From Mercurialis annua (lineage: Eukaryota; Streptophyta; Magnoliopsida; Malpighiales; Euphorbiaceae), in contig NC_065570.1 in NCBI RefSeq assembly GCF_937616625.2, positions 38,509,665 through 38,573,664 on the forward strand: a DNA stretch of 64,000 nt. Reading direction: 5' to 3'. A program made the translations under genes and the position numbers. Positions 28,101 through 39,123 of this stretch are shown here, one piece after another; within the stretch, counting starts at the first letter, position 1, and each line of letters begins with the position of its first letter. The notes beneath the pieces were generated by a model. That model saw only the letters and a list, made by a program, of their open reading frames with translations. It ran no database searches and was not told where the DNA came from.

Positions 28101-29239
28101 TTTCACCTTTTTAGCAATTAAAGCGAAATGTTTACAAATGTTACAAAACAAATCCAAATGTTTCCCGTTTTTAGCAATTTAAGGCAAACGTTTACAAACA
28201 TTACGAAACAAATCCATGCGTTTCACTTTTTTAGCAATTTAAGCCAAACATTTACAAACGTTACGAAACAAATCCAAGCATTTTACCTTTTTAGCAATTT
28301 AAGCCAAACCTTTAAAAACATTACGAAACAAATCCAAACGTTTTCCGTTTTTAGCGATTTAAGCCAAACGTTTACAAACGTAACGAAAGAAAACCAAACG
28401 TTTCACATTTTTAGCGATTTAGGCCAAACGTTTACAAACGATACGAAACAAAACCAAATGTTTACAAAGGTTATGAAACAATACCAAACGTTTCACCTTT
28501 TTAGCGATTTATGCCAAACGTTTACAAACGTTACAGAACAAAAACAAACGTTTCACATTTTTAGCGATTTAAGCCGAACGTTAACAAACGTTACAAAACA
28601 AAACCAAATGTTTCACCTTTTTAGCGATTTAAGCAAAACATTTACAAACATTAAAAAACAAATCGAAAACGTTTTACCTTTTAGCAATTTAAGCCAAACG
28701 TTTATAAACGTTATGAAACAAATCTAAACGTTTCACCTTTTTAGCGATTTAAGCTTAACGTTTACAAAGGTTACGAAACAAATAAAAACGTGTAACCTTT
28801 TCAGCAATTTAAGCCAAACGTTTACAAACGTTAGGAAACAAATCCAAACGTGTCACCTTTTTAGCGATTTAAGCCAAACGTTTACAAGCGTTACGAAACA
28901 AATCCAAATGTTTCCCCTTTTTAGCGATTATGGCCAAACGTTTACAAACGTTACGAAACAAAACCAAACGTTTCACATTTTTAGCGATTTAAGCCAAACG
29001 TTTACAAACGCTACAAAACTATTCCAAACATTTCACCTTTTTAGCGATTGAAGCCAAACGTTTACAAACGTTACTAAATAAAGTTAAACGCTTAAAACGT
29101 TTCGAAACAAATCCAAATGCTTCACTTAGCGATTTAAGCCAAACGTTTACAAACGTTAAAAAACAAATCAAAACGTTTCACCTTTTTTGCGATTTAAGCC
29201 AAACGTTTCATATTTTTATTGATTTAAGCCAAACGTCTA
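22194..29239 (+). repeat. 60-bp satellite array, segment 3
   Basis: Same monomer and orientation. It comprises copy B of the segmental duplication and then about 650 bp of further satellite. It ends inside a monomer at 29239, where a truncated LTR begins. No gene is seen. Confidence 0.96.
24817..24946 (-). repeat. Inverted satellite segment 3 (copy of 15250-15379)
   Basis: Near-identical to the inverted segment in copy A, offset 9,567 bp (8,647 plus the 920-bp insertion in copy B). The inversion therefore predates the segmental duplication. Confidence 0.85.
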
Positions 29240-30348
29240 TGGATTAAACGTACAGGTAACTCGAATAAGTAACTGGCGTATTGATGAAATACCAGATCAA
29301 TGAGTCGGAATAGCTAAGGGACAGAACGACGCATGGAGCTTACGCTTGCGGGACTATAATATTATTATTATTCGGAAAGCGGTCACTGTGAGTGGCAAAT
29401 TTACTTTCGCGTATTATTAATATAAAAGTTATTTTCTTATATTATGAGTATTGTTATTAATACCTCGTATCCATATGATTTGCTCGTATAAGATGTTTTG
29501 TGTGATAGATTTGATTGTATGAATGTTGTTGTATTCGTTGATTTGAAGATAAGTGTCTGATGTGCGGTCCGAAGAGACCAACTACCTATTGGGTGTCAAT
29601 AGGCTGCATGATCACTAGTGAGTCAGTCTAGAGTTCCTGACTTTATGATTAAGAATTAATATATATTTATGCATGATATGATATGAATCCGATACGAGAG
29701 TGAACTCGGCTACGGTGTAGTCTGGAAGTTCCCGTATCTAGTAGGCTGGGCCCACCAGTGGGTTGGACCCACCAGTGAGTTGGACTCACACTTTATGATT
29801 TCGATATGAGTGAGCACTCGGCTACGGTGTAGTCTGGAAGTCCCGTATCTAGTGAGTTGGACTCACACTTTTGAAATTAATAATGTTTGCTTATATCATA
29901 AATTTATATATGTTTTGAGCGTGTGACACTATATTTTGATAATACTATAAGTAACTTGCAAACTCACTCAGTATTTTCCCAAATACTGACCCCTCACTTT
30001 GATGTTTGCAGGTATTAGAAGTCGGATCAGACAAGCCATCTCCGTTGTGCCAGAAGTCATTGGACTTGCACAAGTGTGAGTTCCTAGAGCTGCAGTAGTT
30101 AATAGTTGTCAGTATTAGATAGCCTCTTTGACTTCAAATGGTATTTATATTGTAAACTCTGATATGATATTTTAATATTATAAGTATATTATTTAAAAGA
30201 ATTTCCCGAAAATGTTTTAATATATATCATATATTATACTTTTATTTGCAAAAAAAAATTATTAATGGTTTTAGGCTTGCTACGGATTTTGGAGCTACCA
30301 CTCCCATTCCCTAGCGCCGGTCTCGGCTCAATAATTTGGGCCGTGACA
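29240..30348 (+). mobile_element. 5'-truncated Ty3/gypsy LTR
   Basis: Ends with the same 3' block as the two solo gypsy LTRs (GGCTTGCTACGG, then CTAGCGCCGGT, then CCGTGACA). It shares GCGGTCACTGTGAGT and CTCGGCTACGGTGTAGTCTGG with the LTR at 49281. There is no TGTAAT start and no matching target duplication on the left, so the 5' half was lost by deletion or recombination. Tandem copies of the TACGGTGTAGTCTGG block lie at about 29708-29850. No coding sequence. Confidence 0.82.
29388..30011 (+). promoter_or_regulatory. Putative intron within gypsy LTR
   Basis: GTGAGT at 29388-29393 and a T-rich stretch ending TTTGCAG at 30011 bound 624 bp. The equivalent positions in the LTRs at 44120 and 49281 also have GTGAGT and a YAG acceptor in the same context (after CACT, and after CTGACCCC). 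Splicing is inferred from conservation only. Confidence 0.4.
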
Positions 30349-32260
30349 TTACGAAACCAATCCAAACGTTTCACCTTTTTAGCGATTTAAGCCGAACGTT
30401 TACAAAGGTTATGAAACTAAACCAAACGTTTCCCCTTTTAAGCAATTTAAGCCAAACATTTACAAATGTTACAAAAAAATCCAAGTGTTTGACCTCCTTA
30501 GCGATTTAAGCCAAACGTTTACAAACGTTACGAAATAAATCCAAACGTTTCATATTTTTTGCGATTTAAGCTAAACGTCTACAAACATTACGAAACAAAG
30601 CCAAACGTTTACAAACGTTACGAAACCAATCCAAACCTTTCACCTTTTTAGCGATTTAAGCCGAACGTTTAAACCAAACGTTTCACCTTTTTAGCGATTT
30701 AAGCCAAACATTTACAAACGTTACGAAACAAATCCAAACGTTTTACCTTTTTAGCGATTTAAGCCAAACTTTTACAAACATTAAGAAACAAATGCTAGCG
30801 TTTCACCTTTTTAACGATTTAAGCCAAACGTTTATAAGTGTTACGAAACAAATCCAACCGTTTCACCTATTTAGAGATTTAAGCCGAGTGTTTACAAACG
30901 TTATGAAACAAATCCAAACGTTTCACCTTTTTAGCGATTTAAGCAAAACATTTACAAACGTTACGAAAAAAAATCCAAACGTTTCATATTTTTAGCGATT
31001 TAAGCTAAACGTCTACAAATTTTACGAAACAAAGCCAAACGTTTACAAACGTTACGAAACCAATCCAAACGTTTCACCTTTTTAGCAATTTAAACCGAAC
31101 GTTTACAAAAGTTACGATACAAAACCAAACGTTTCCCCTTTTTTGTGATTTAAGCCAAACGTTTACAAATGTTACGAAAAAAATCCAAGCGTTTCACCTT
31201 TTTAGCGATTTAAGCCAAATGTTTACAAACGTTACAAAAAAAATTCAAACGTTTCACATTTTTAGAGATTGAAGCCAAATGTTTACAAATGATATGAAAC
31301 AAAACCAAACGTTTAAAACGTTCGAAACAAATCCAAAAGTTTCGCTTTTTTAGAGATTTGAGCCAACGTTTCCCCATTTTAGCGATTTAAGCCAAACGTT
31401 TACAAAGGTTCCGAAAAAAATCCAAGCGTTTCACCTTTTTAGCGACTTAAGCCAAATGTTTACAAACGTTACGAAACTAATCCAAACAATTCACATTTTT
31501 AGCAATTTAAGCCAAACGTTTACAAACGTTACGAAACAAATCTAAACGTTACGAAATAAAGCCAAACGTTTACAAACTCTACAAAATAAATCCAAGCGTT
31601 TCGCCTTTTGAGCAATTAAAGCCAAACGTTTACAAACGTTACAAAACAAATCCAAACGCTTCCCGTTTTTAGCGATTTAAGGCAAACGTGTACAAACGTT
31701 ACGAAACAAATCTAAGCGTTTCACCTTTTTAGCAATTTAAGCCAAACGTTTACAAACGTTACGAAACAAATCCAAACGTTTCACCTTTTTAGCAATTTAA
31801 GCCAAACGTTTAGCAACATTACGAAACAAATCCAAACGTTTCACCTTTTTAGCGATTTAAGCCAAACGTTTACAAACATTATGAAACAAATCCTAGCGTT
31901 TCACCTTTTTAGCGATTTAAGCCAAACTTTTACAAACATTACGAAAGAAATCCAAGCGTTTCACCTTTTTAGTAATTTAAGCCAAATGTTTAAAAACATT
32001 ACGAAACAAATTCAAACGTTTTCCCTTTTTAGCGATTTAAGGCAAACGTTTACAAACATTACGAAACAAATCCAAACGTTTCATGTTTTTTGCGATTTAA
32101 GCTAAACGTCTACAAACATTTAGAAACAAAGCCAAACGTTTACAAACGTTACAAAACCAATCCAAACGTTTCACCTTTTTAGCAATTTAAGCCGAACGTT
32201 TACAAAGGTTACGAAACAAATCCAAACGTTTCACCTTTTTAGCGATTTAAGCCAAACGTT
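30349..32260 (+). repeat. 60-bp satellite array, segment 4
   Basis: Plus-oriented monomers between the truncated gypsy LTR and the copia element. Includes the AAATGCTAGCG variant (about 30790) also found at 41205 and 41945. The last five bases, ACGTT (32256-32260), are the copia target duplication. Confidence 0.96.
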
Positions 32261-32709
32261 TGTTGGCGCAGCGGGAGGCGCGGGTCCGAATCGTATATTT
32301 CAATTCAAAATCGAAATTCCAACAATCCGGATCCTAAAGTTGATCATATCAACAACAAATGGATCGTCGTATCATTTATTAATTAAAGCACGCATCTAGG
32401 AATCGTAAGAAGAATACCTATGTCGATTCTCCAACGATTCTTGTAGTCCCGAAAGTACGGCGACCTCAAGCTCGTCCACACGAGTATGCGTCCGATTGAA
32501 TCCTCGCCTTGAAGTAATCCTGCAAGAGTTCCTCTTGCCGAGCAGCCCTAAGCTCAAACTCTCGCCGCGATCACTACCTTGCTCGGATGTATGAAAAACG
32601 TCGCCAAGTTTTTCCCGTGATTGATGAATACTTGAACTCCTTCAAGTGCTTTCTCTCTCTACAACTTTGTAGTGAGATGTGTGTTGTGTGGTGTAGTGAA
32701 ATGAGCAAG

Positions 32710-32740
32710 GACATGCTCTATTTATAGGTTAGAGCATGTC
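32710..32740 (-). promoter_or_regulatory. LTR TATA box inside an inverted repeat
   Basis: Minus-strand TATAAATAG (32718-32726) overlaps a perfect 10-bp inverted repeat: GACATGCTCT at 32710-32719 and AGAGCATGTC at 32731-32740, with an 11-base spacer. It is repeated at 39573-39603 in the right LTR, which is the 5' LTR and the likely active promoter. Confidence 0.6.
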
Positions 32741-32814
32741 TTAAGAATGCAACACCTTGCATGCTAGGTGTCACACACCAAGCAAAGGTGTTGCCACCAC
32801 ATGACACCTTTCAT

Positions 32815-32925
32815 GTGGTGACATCACATAGGTGACATCATATAAGTGATGTCATCATATGACATCACACATATGACATAGGCTTATCTCATTGCATCAT
32901 CACCATGACATCATCATTCCATTAG
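32815..32925 (-). promoter_or_regulatory. U3 cluster of TGACATCA-type repeats
   Basis: Upstream of the minus-strand TATA box lie about eight copies of TGACATC or its complement. They include a perfect inverted repeat with arms GTGATGTCAT and ATGACATCAC and a 3-base spacer (32846-32868). The same cluster is at about 39678-39788 in the right LTR. Resemblance to bZIP-type sites is loose; the role is inferred. Confidence 0.45.
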
Positions 32926-34252
32926 CTTATGATTAATGATTTAAGTATCATTAATTACACTAATTAATTACTTAAACCTTTTAATCATAAAACTTGGTTA
33001 AAATATAATTAGGTTCCTACTAATTTATAACTCTTATAAATTAGTCCCTAATTAACTTGGACATAGTACAATTAGGTTCTTACTAATTTATAACTCTTAC
33101 AAATTAGTCCCTAATTTGTACTTGTTTTTCATCTTAGATTAATTTCCGAGATATGCTAGTATCTATATGAAATCGATCTTTCGTAAACTCAATCGGTTGC
33201 ACACTCTATTGTGTGTGACTAACTAGGTTCACATCTATATGGCAACGAGAGACATAAGAAACGCCTTTCTTATATTAAATAATTAAATCCCATTTAATTA
33301 TTAATTCTCGTAGATCGAGAGTGACGTCTAGCAACATATCACGACCCCCAAATAGAGATGAATGTTTCGATGCATTCTTTTTGAACCAATGTTCATAATT
33401 ACCGTACACTCAGAATTCCCTTCATCTTAGATTCCAATCTCGACTAGTGTCACGGTTAAGTCAAACACTGTTTGTCTTGATCATATGACCTCATCTCTCA
33501 GTTCTAGTTCTTGATAAATATGACTTCCACTAGAAACAACTTTCTAAGTAAGTCATATACACCTGCGCAGGTTTTATCATCCATCAAGAACAATTCGAGG
33601 TAGCATAGAATCTTGTCTCCGTTCATCCAGAGTGATGAATCCTTTCTAGGTTAAACCCCTATCTCCATATACAACTAATTATAGCCAACACATCCCGCGG
33701 CCCTAGCTCATGAAAGATCTAGGGTTAAGGAGTATCAAACTCTAATCACCTATATACAAGATAGTGTCACCGCAAGTCAAAGGACATATGTACAATTATG
33801 AACTAGATGACATTAAATTGACTTTGATGAATTACCATGTATAAGTCATCTAGCGTCACTTATTCGACTCACTCAACACCTTGAGTGTCCACATGTTTAT
33901 TCTGATCCCCATCAAGTAGTATGAGACTCACTACTTCCTATAATTAGTAACTCTTTACTAATCAGGAGAATAAACAGAGGTGACGATCTTTCCGGGATAA
34001 TGCGATGCCCTTATTCGTAGGACCCCATCGATCGTGAATGGTTATTTAGATCACTTGTATAATAGAATCTGTCACTCATATTCTTAACACCTTAAGAATA
34101 GATTCTATCACAATGTGATAAGGACAATACGTAATAAATGAACACTTAGTTGATGAGACACTTAGTTCAAATAGAACATATATATCTTTGCCATTGGGAT
34201 TAATTCTACAAATATACATGATCAAATGGCCCTAGGGCACATACTACTAACA

Positions 34253-34263
34253 ATCTCCCACTT
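34253..34263 (-). other. Copia polypurine tract
   Basis: The minus strand reads AAGTGGGAGAT directly before the LTR start TGTTAG. This is the usual copia plus-strand primer position and confirms the minus orientation. Confidence 0.85.
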
Positions 34264-34900
34264 GCACTAGTGCCATTGACAACTATATCTAAGCCCCATC
34301 TTCACAAGATGTAAATATTAATGACTCTAAGTCATGTAAACCTTAATGACTCTAAGTCATATAAACCTTACTGACTCCAAGTCATGGGCTTTATTAGTGG
34401 GTTAGCCGTGTTATTGGCTAATGCTATCTTTTAGAGAAACAATTTTCTCTTTCCAACAATTTCTTTAGATAATATGATAATGCCTTTCCTTATGTTCGGA
34501 TAAGTTGTGAGACCCGGTTTCCTTTGCTAGGGCAGTAGCACCATTGTGGTCGCAGAAAAGAGGAACTTTCGACTTAATGGAAGAAAACCGTACTTAGATC
34601 AGTTATAAACTAATTTATCCAAACACCTTCTATTACGACATCTCATGTCATAATATACTCGGCTTCTATAATGGAGTATGGAGTTGATTCTTGCTTAGAA
34701 CACTGCTAGCTCACTACTCCTTCATTATAGATAAATATGAATCTGGAGATAGACTCTCTATTATCCATATCTGATTATTAATCAGAATCTGTAAAACGGT
34801 CTACTTAAAAACCTCGTTCTCCATTTGTTAATACCATATCTTTAGTTCTATAAAAGTACTTAAAGATACCTTTAACAACCATCCAATGTTCTCAACATAG
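34264..34900 (-). pseudogene. Copia RNase H remnant and 3' end of pol
   Basis: Minus-strand translation in two frames gives STPYSIIEAEYIM (about 34690-34650), matching the EAEYIA block of copia RNase H, and then CDHNGATALAKE followed by SEHKERHYHI (about 34550-34475), matching the CDN..A..LAKNP and K.RHI..RYH blocks. Frameshifts separate them. Between 34290 and 34390 an AATGACTCTAAGTCAT-type motif is repeated three times. Not functional. Confidence 0.75.
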
Positions 34901-35965
34901 ATTGGATTAAAACCGATTAGTCCCACTAACCGCATAGACAATTTCTAGCTTTGTATGTGGCAACACATACCTCAGACTACCAATTGCCGAAGCTTATGGT
35001 ATCTTTGCTAGATTCTTTCTTTCTTCAGAAGTTTCGGAAGACACTCCCTTTGAAAGAAGAATTTTATGCCTAACTAGTATCAATCCTCTCTTAGAACTTC
35101 CATATTGAACTACTTCAATATCTTTTCTAAGAAGAGCCTTTAGGAGAAACCAATTATTCTCTTAGATCTATCTCTATAGAGTCTAATACTGAGAATTTAG
35201 GCTACCTCTCCGAGGTCTTTGATGGAGTACGTATTAGATAAACCAAAGTTTTACAAAAGTTAACATTCCGATATTATTATTTATTAGTAATAAGTTATCT
35301 ACATGCAAGATCATGAAAGTGAGTCTGCTCCCACTAACCTTCTTGTAAACATTGGGTTTATCATCGTTTTTAATAAATTCGTAACTTCTTACGGATTTAT
35401 CAAGACGATGAAACTCGAAGCTTTCTTTTCATCCACTAGGGATCATTTTAGCTTACACGTCTTGGAACCTTCTTCGGATTCAAAATCCTCGACTTGTTCC
35501 ATATAGATATACTCCTTAATTTAACCATTAAGGAATGTGGTTCTTACATTCACATGTCTAACCACAAAATCTAAATGTGTAGCCTTGGTAAGAAAAATCT
35601 TGATGAACTTAAGCATGGCTACCCGCAATAAAGTGTATTCACAATACAACTTCTTGCCTCTAGCAAAACTCTTTTGCAACAAGCTTAGCTTTAAAGGTCT
35701 CCACCTTTCCATTAGTACCAATTTTACACTTGAAGATCCATTTAAACCTTATTGGTATAATACCTTTGGATGGATCGACTAGCTCCTAAAATTTGGTTTC
35801 TTTATATGGAATCCATTTCAGATTTTATTCCTTCAAACCAATTTTGAAGAATCTATATCACATATAGTTTCCTCATAAGTAGAGGGATCAACATTTGATC
35901 TTTTACTCCATGACTAAACAACTCTTGTTTATCATGTGGGAAAACCATCTCTCTCTCCAGTGGAC
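34900..35965 (-). pseudogene. Copia reverse transcriptase remnant
   Basis: The minus strand at 35721-35521 encodes a stretch with VAMLKFIKIFL and ending NVRTTFLNG, the counterpart of the copia block VAMLKSIRILL ... DVKTAFLNG. Further along come ESIYMEQVEDF (about 35510), a degraded region where YVDD should be (a stop and substitutions near 35300), SIKDLGEVA and RDRSKRIIGFS (about 35210-35140). The catalytic aspartate pair is not intact and several stops interrupt the frame, so no active enzyme can be made. Confidence 0.85.
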
Positions 35966-36239
35966 GAGATACTCTACTTAATCTTCGAGTTGTTAATGTA
36001 GATACATCTTTTACTAACTCCGGCTTTTAGTGGGTTTGATCAATCTTCATTGATTCATTATTTTGTTGGTAACTAGATGACTCCTCATCTAATTCTATAT
36101 TCCTTTCTTAGTGTCCCTCTTGAATAAACGCTTTATTAAGAAAGACTACCACCGATAAACAACGATTGTTTGTTCGGTTCGAATATAGAAACAATATCCT
36201 AAACTGTATTTAGGATATCCAACATAATCTTTCCATGAT

Positions 36240-36850
36240 TGATTTTGATTCCAAATTTATCGGATATAAGTTACATGATATGTTCCGAACACCCTCAAAT
36301 CTTAACATCCTTAAGACTTTATTCCATACCATATCTCATAAGGTATGTATGGAGCGGATTTAGTTGGAATTTGATTTAGAATTTTATTTGCGGTAAGAAG
36401 TGCTTGACCCTATAACGAGATGGATAAGTCAGTATATAGCTCATTCTTGATCGTATCATTTCCCACAATGTACGATACGTCCTTCTTGACAGACGCACCA
36501 TTCAACCATGGTGTTCTCAAGGAGTAAGTTGAAAAATAATACCACATTCCTTTTAGGAACATACCAAATTCTGTACTCAAGTATTCTTCCCTTTTCGATC
36601 ACATCGTAAAGTATTAATACCTTTTCCAATTTGGTTTTCTACTTCATTCTTGAAGTCATTTGAACATTTCAAAATCTTCATGTTTGTTCTTCATAAGACA
36701 AACTTAACTATATCGTGATAAATCATCGATGTAGAAAATGAAGTATAAGTATCTACCTAGGTCCGTTTCTTTAAACGTACCATATACATCACTATGTATG
36801 ATCTCTTAAACGGCTTTAGCTCTACCTCTTTGTCCCACAAAGAATAATCA
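36240..36850 (-). pseudogene. Copia integrase core remnant
   Basis: The minus-strand frame gives EIIHSDVYGTFKET (about 36805-36765), the first catalytic-aspartate block. It is followed by YFIFYIDDLSRYS, MKNKHEDFEMFK, a degraded second-aspartate block (MCDRKGKN, about 36600), QLTP with a broken HNG..ER block, and RTLWEMIRSRMSY (about 36460). Order and spacing match copia integrase, but stops, frameshifts and loss of the glutamate block make it non-functional. The stretch 36850-37150 presumably holds the HHCC zinc-binding part and linker; I could not read it clearly. Confidence 0.8.
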
Positions 36851-37159
36851 GGCTATGTTGCCTTTAAGATACTACTCACAAATCGGAAGAGATGCAAAAT
36901 CTTGATTGCTCAAGATTCCCATCCTATCTAACTTGTTATGTCTATCTTTTGCAATATGTCCTAATTATAAATGCCAAAGTTGTTTAGAAGTTTGATTACT
37001 TATGGTATTAATTTCCAAAACATCTTTTGCATTAAACATCTTTATTCAAGTCATAAAGAACATTTTGTACATATCCATACCCAACTCCGTATTATCAAAC
37101 ATAATACTACAAACATTCTTTGTAAATAGAAAATCAACTACCAAATTTGTCATATAAAT

Positions 37160-37395
37160 TCGGATATGATATTTCTATATATATTGGGTAAGTACAAAAA
37201 AACTTGTTTAAGTACAACTTATGTTTATTTAAGAAAATTGAAGTTGATCCTATAGCTCTTGTCGCAACGCTTGCGTCATTCCCGAGATTTAAGATTACTT
37301 CATCTTTTTCCTTTATTTCTCACTTTTACTAAATCCGTCAAAGATAAACAAATGTGAGAATTAGCATCGGTATCCAATACCTAAGCTTTTAAATG
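37160..37395 (-). pseudogene. Copia aspartic protease remnant
   Basis: Minus strand 37380-37321 reads LDTDANSHIC, matching the copia protease block LDTG..SHIC, with Asp replacing the active-site Gly. A shifted frame continues EKDEVILNLGNDASVATRAIG (partly shown), corresponding to the usual VxLGNG..V.A.AIG block. Not functional. Confidence 0.78.
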
Positions 37396-37469
37396 AGCAA
37401 TTGACATTGGAACATGAGATAGACACATTCTTGATGGAATTGTCGTTCCTCTCGTCATTGCTCTTTAAG

Positions 37470-37545
37470 TATTCACAATACTTAATACAATTTCCATTTC
37501 AATGTCTTTTGTTTTGACAAAAGAAACAATTTCTTTTATTGACCA
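37470..37545 (-). pseudogene. Copia gag zinc-knuckle remnant
   Basis: The minus strand at about 37530-37480 encodes C-F-F-C-Q-N-K-R-H, then four codons (the first a stop replacing the usual Trp), then C: the CX2CX4HX4C nucleic-acid-binding knuckle of Gag. KYCEYLKS follows, as is usual after this motif. The in-frame TGA shows decay. Confidence 0.78.
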
Positions 37546-39106
37546 AACCGCCTTTTAAATATTCCAAATATTTCCGGCTATGACTTATATTGTCCTACAT
37601 CTTAACAAACGAAAACACTTTTCTTTGTTAACCAATGTGCATTTCTTTTTCGCAATAGCCTTGGAGGCATCTAAATATCTTAATAAAAAAAATGGTTTTA
37701 AACCACTAGCCGATTACTATCGTGAATGTCACTTAAAAGGATTCTATTTAATCTTATTATCCCTTAGATAGCAAAGATCTCTAATTAGTATTATTGTTAT
37801 TTTGTATATTTAACCATAATGATTTGGTCTTTATCAAAATGGCCTCCCACTATCTTTTTCGAATCCTACACTTCCAAAATAGGAAACATGAATCTTTGTT
37901 GGAAAAGATTTCAAGTGGGTGATTGAATTCTTATATTCATTTATCTTTCCCTCAAGTACTTAATGCTATTCTTGGGATCAAAATGATATATAAGTGAACA
38001 ATTACTTGTTCATCATATCTCATATGAGGTTCAATCATTTCCGGCTCCTAATGCTTTCACCCTCAAGTACTTAATGCTATTCTTAGGTTTCCACATTAGT
38101 TAAGTTTAACCCATTGAATCAACTAAGATGTATCGATTTGAATAATATACGACTCAGGTACGCCCAATTGCCTTTCTCGCCGTATATTATATCGACTACA
38201 CCCGTAACATCTCATGCTTAACAATAAACTCAACAACATCTCTTGACGATATCATCTCACCCCTATGTATCCATAGCCGACAAGATGATAACTCAAAGCG
38301 TGTTAGTTTATTGCTCCAATGGAGAGCCATTGATAAACAATTTAATGATTAATAAATATAAACTTAATCTTTTAACTTTTAGGAAGATTTCTTAGGGTTT
38401 TTAAGTTATTCAGGTCTCACTAAACACACAATACATTTTAGCATGCATCTCATACATATTAAAGCTAAAATTAATCATGCAATCACACATGTATGATCAT
38501 GGACTTCCTAGGTCTCATTCTTTAGCCACAAAAGAATGAGCAAACTATTACATATCTCGGAAATGATTCTCTAATCATTCACTATGTAATATCTGCTTTC
38601 TTTAGGTATAGAGGAATCGTCCTAGAACCTCCGAAAGCCTCAACCGATCGCTGATCCTCGAAAAAAAAAATTTATTTTTTATTTTACGTTTTTTTTTTTT
38701 TTTTTTTTTTTTTTCGAGTCGGAAACTTTTTCCCCGGTTGTAAAACCCCTTTTTCAGCATTTCGGTTTTTACGGAATTTTTTTTTTTTTTTTTTTTTTTT
38801 TCTTTCGGGTTTCGCTTTTTCCGCATATTCCGTTGATGACAACATAATGCACAAGCGAATCACGTATTGTGTTAAATGATCACATTAGAAAAATTCCCAG
38901 GATAGATTGGAGGGTCACGAGCGGACCACTTAAGTACCAATCTCCTAGACAGAATTTATTCAAATGTAATTAATATCACAATAGCGTTTGTTCATCTTGA
39001 AAAAAAAAATCCCTCGGAATTATAAATTACATGCCCAATAATAATTCCTAAGTCCATGATTATTTATACATTTATTCAATCGTAAAGCGTTAATACTCGA
39101 TGATAC
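37545..39106 (-). pseudogene. Copia leader and degraded gag region
   Basis: The stretch between the primer-binding site and the zinc knuckle must hold the untranslated leader and gag. I see no open frame of gag length on the minus strand. Two long plus-strand T runs (about 38690-38714 and 38778-38801, poly-A in the element's sense) and a shorter one at 39000 lie here. Apart from position and these runs there is no recognisable motif. Confidence 0.55.
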
Positions 39107-39110
39107 GGTG

Positions 39111-39122
39111 GCTCTGATACCA
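39111..39122 (-). other. Copia primer-binding site (initiator Met tRNA)
   Basis: The minus strand reads TGGTATCAGAGC one base after the end of the right LTR. This is the standard plant primer-binding site complementary to the 3' end of initiator methionine tRNA, and it fixes the element's direction. Confidence 0.93.
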
Positions 39123-39123
39123 C

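Larger units (their letters stand above)
21985..28590 (+). repeat. Segmental duplication, copy B
   Basis: Second copy of 13338-21984. Relative to copy A it has a 920-bp internal duplication (sequence near 23641 recurs near 24561), lacks two of the three 1.02-kb units, and lacks a three-monomer (180-bp) block near 28260. The inverted segment is kept. The right edge is approximate. Confidence 0.8.
32261..34252 (-). repeat. Copia 3' LTR (left copy)
   Basis: 1,992 bp, same length as the right LTR. One difference noticed: CGTCCACACG near 32473 against CGTCCATACG in the right copy. On the minus strand it starts TGTTAGTAGTATG and ends GCGCCAACA. Confidence 0.93.

Noticed and set aside
35303..35782. 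Plus-strand open frames over the copia pol region
   Set aside because: Opposite to the element's direction; the minus strand reads as reverse transcriptase.
38602..38826. Lysine-rich minus-strand open frame
   Set aside because: Produced by two long homopolymer T runs in the copia leader.
39111..39122. tRNA gene fragment
   Set aside because: Only the 12-base primer-binding site is present; there is no cloverleaf.
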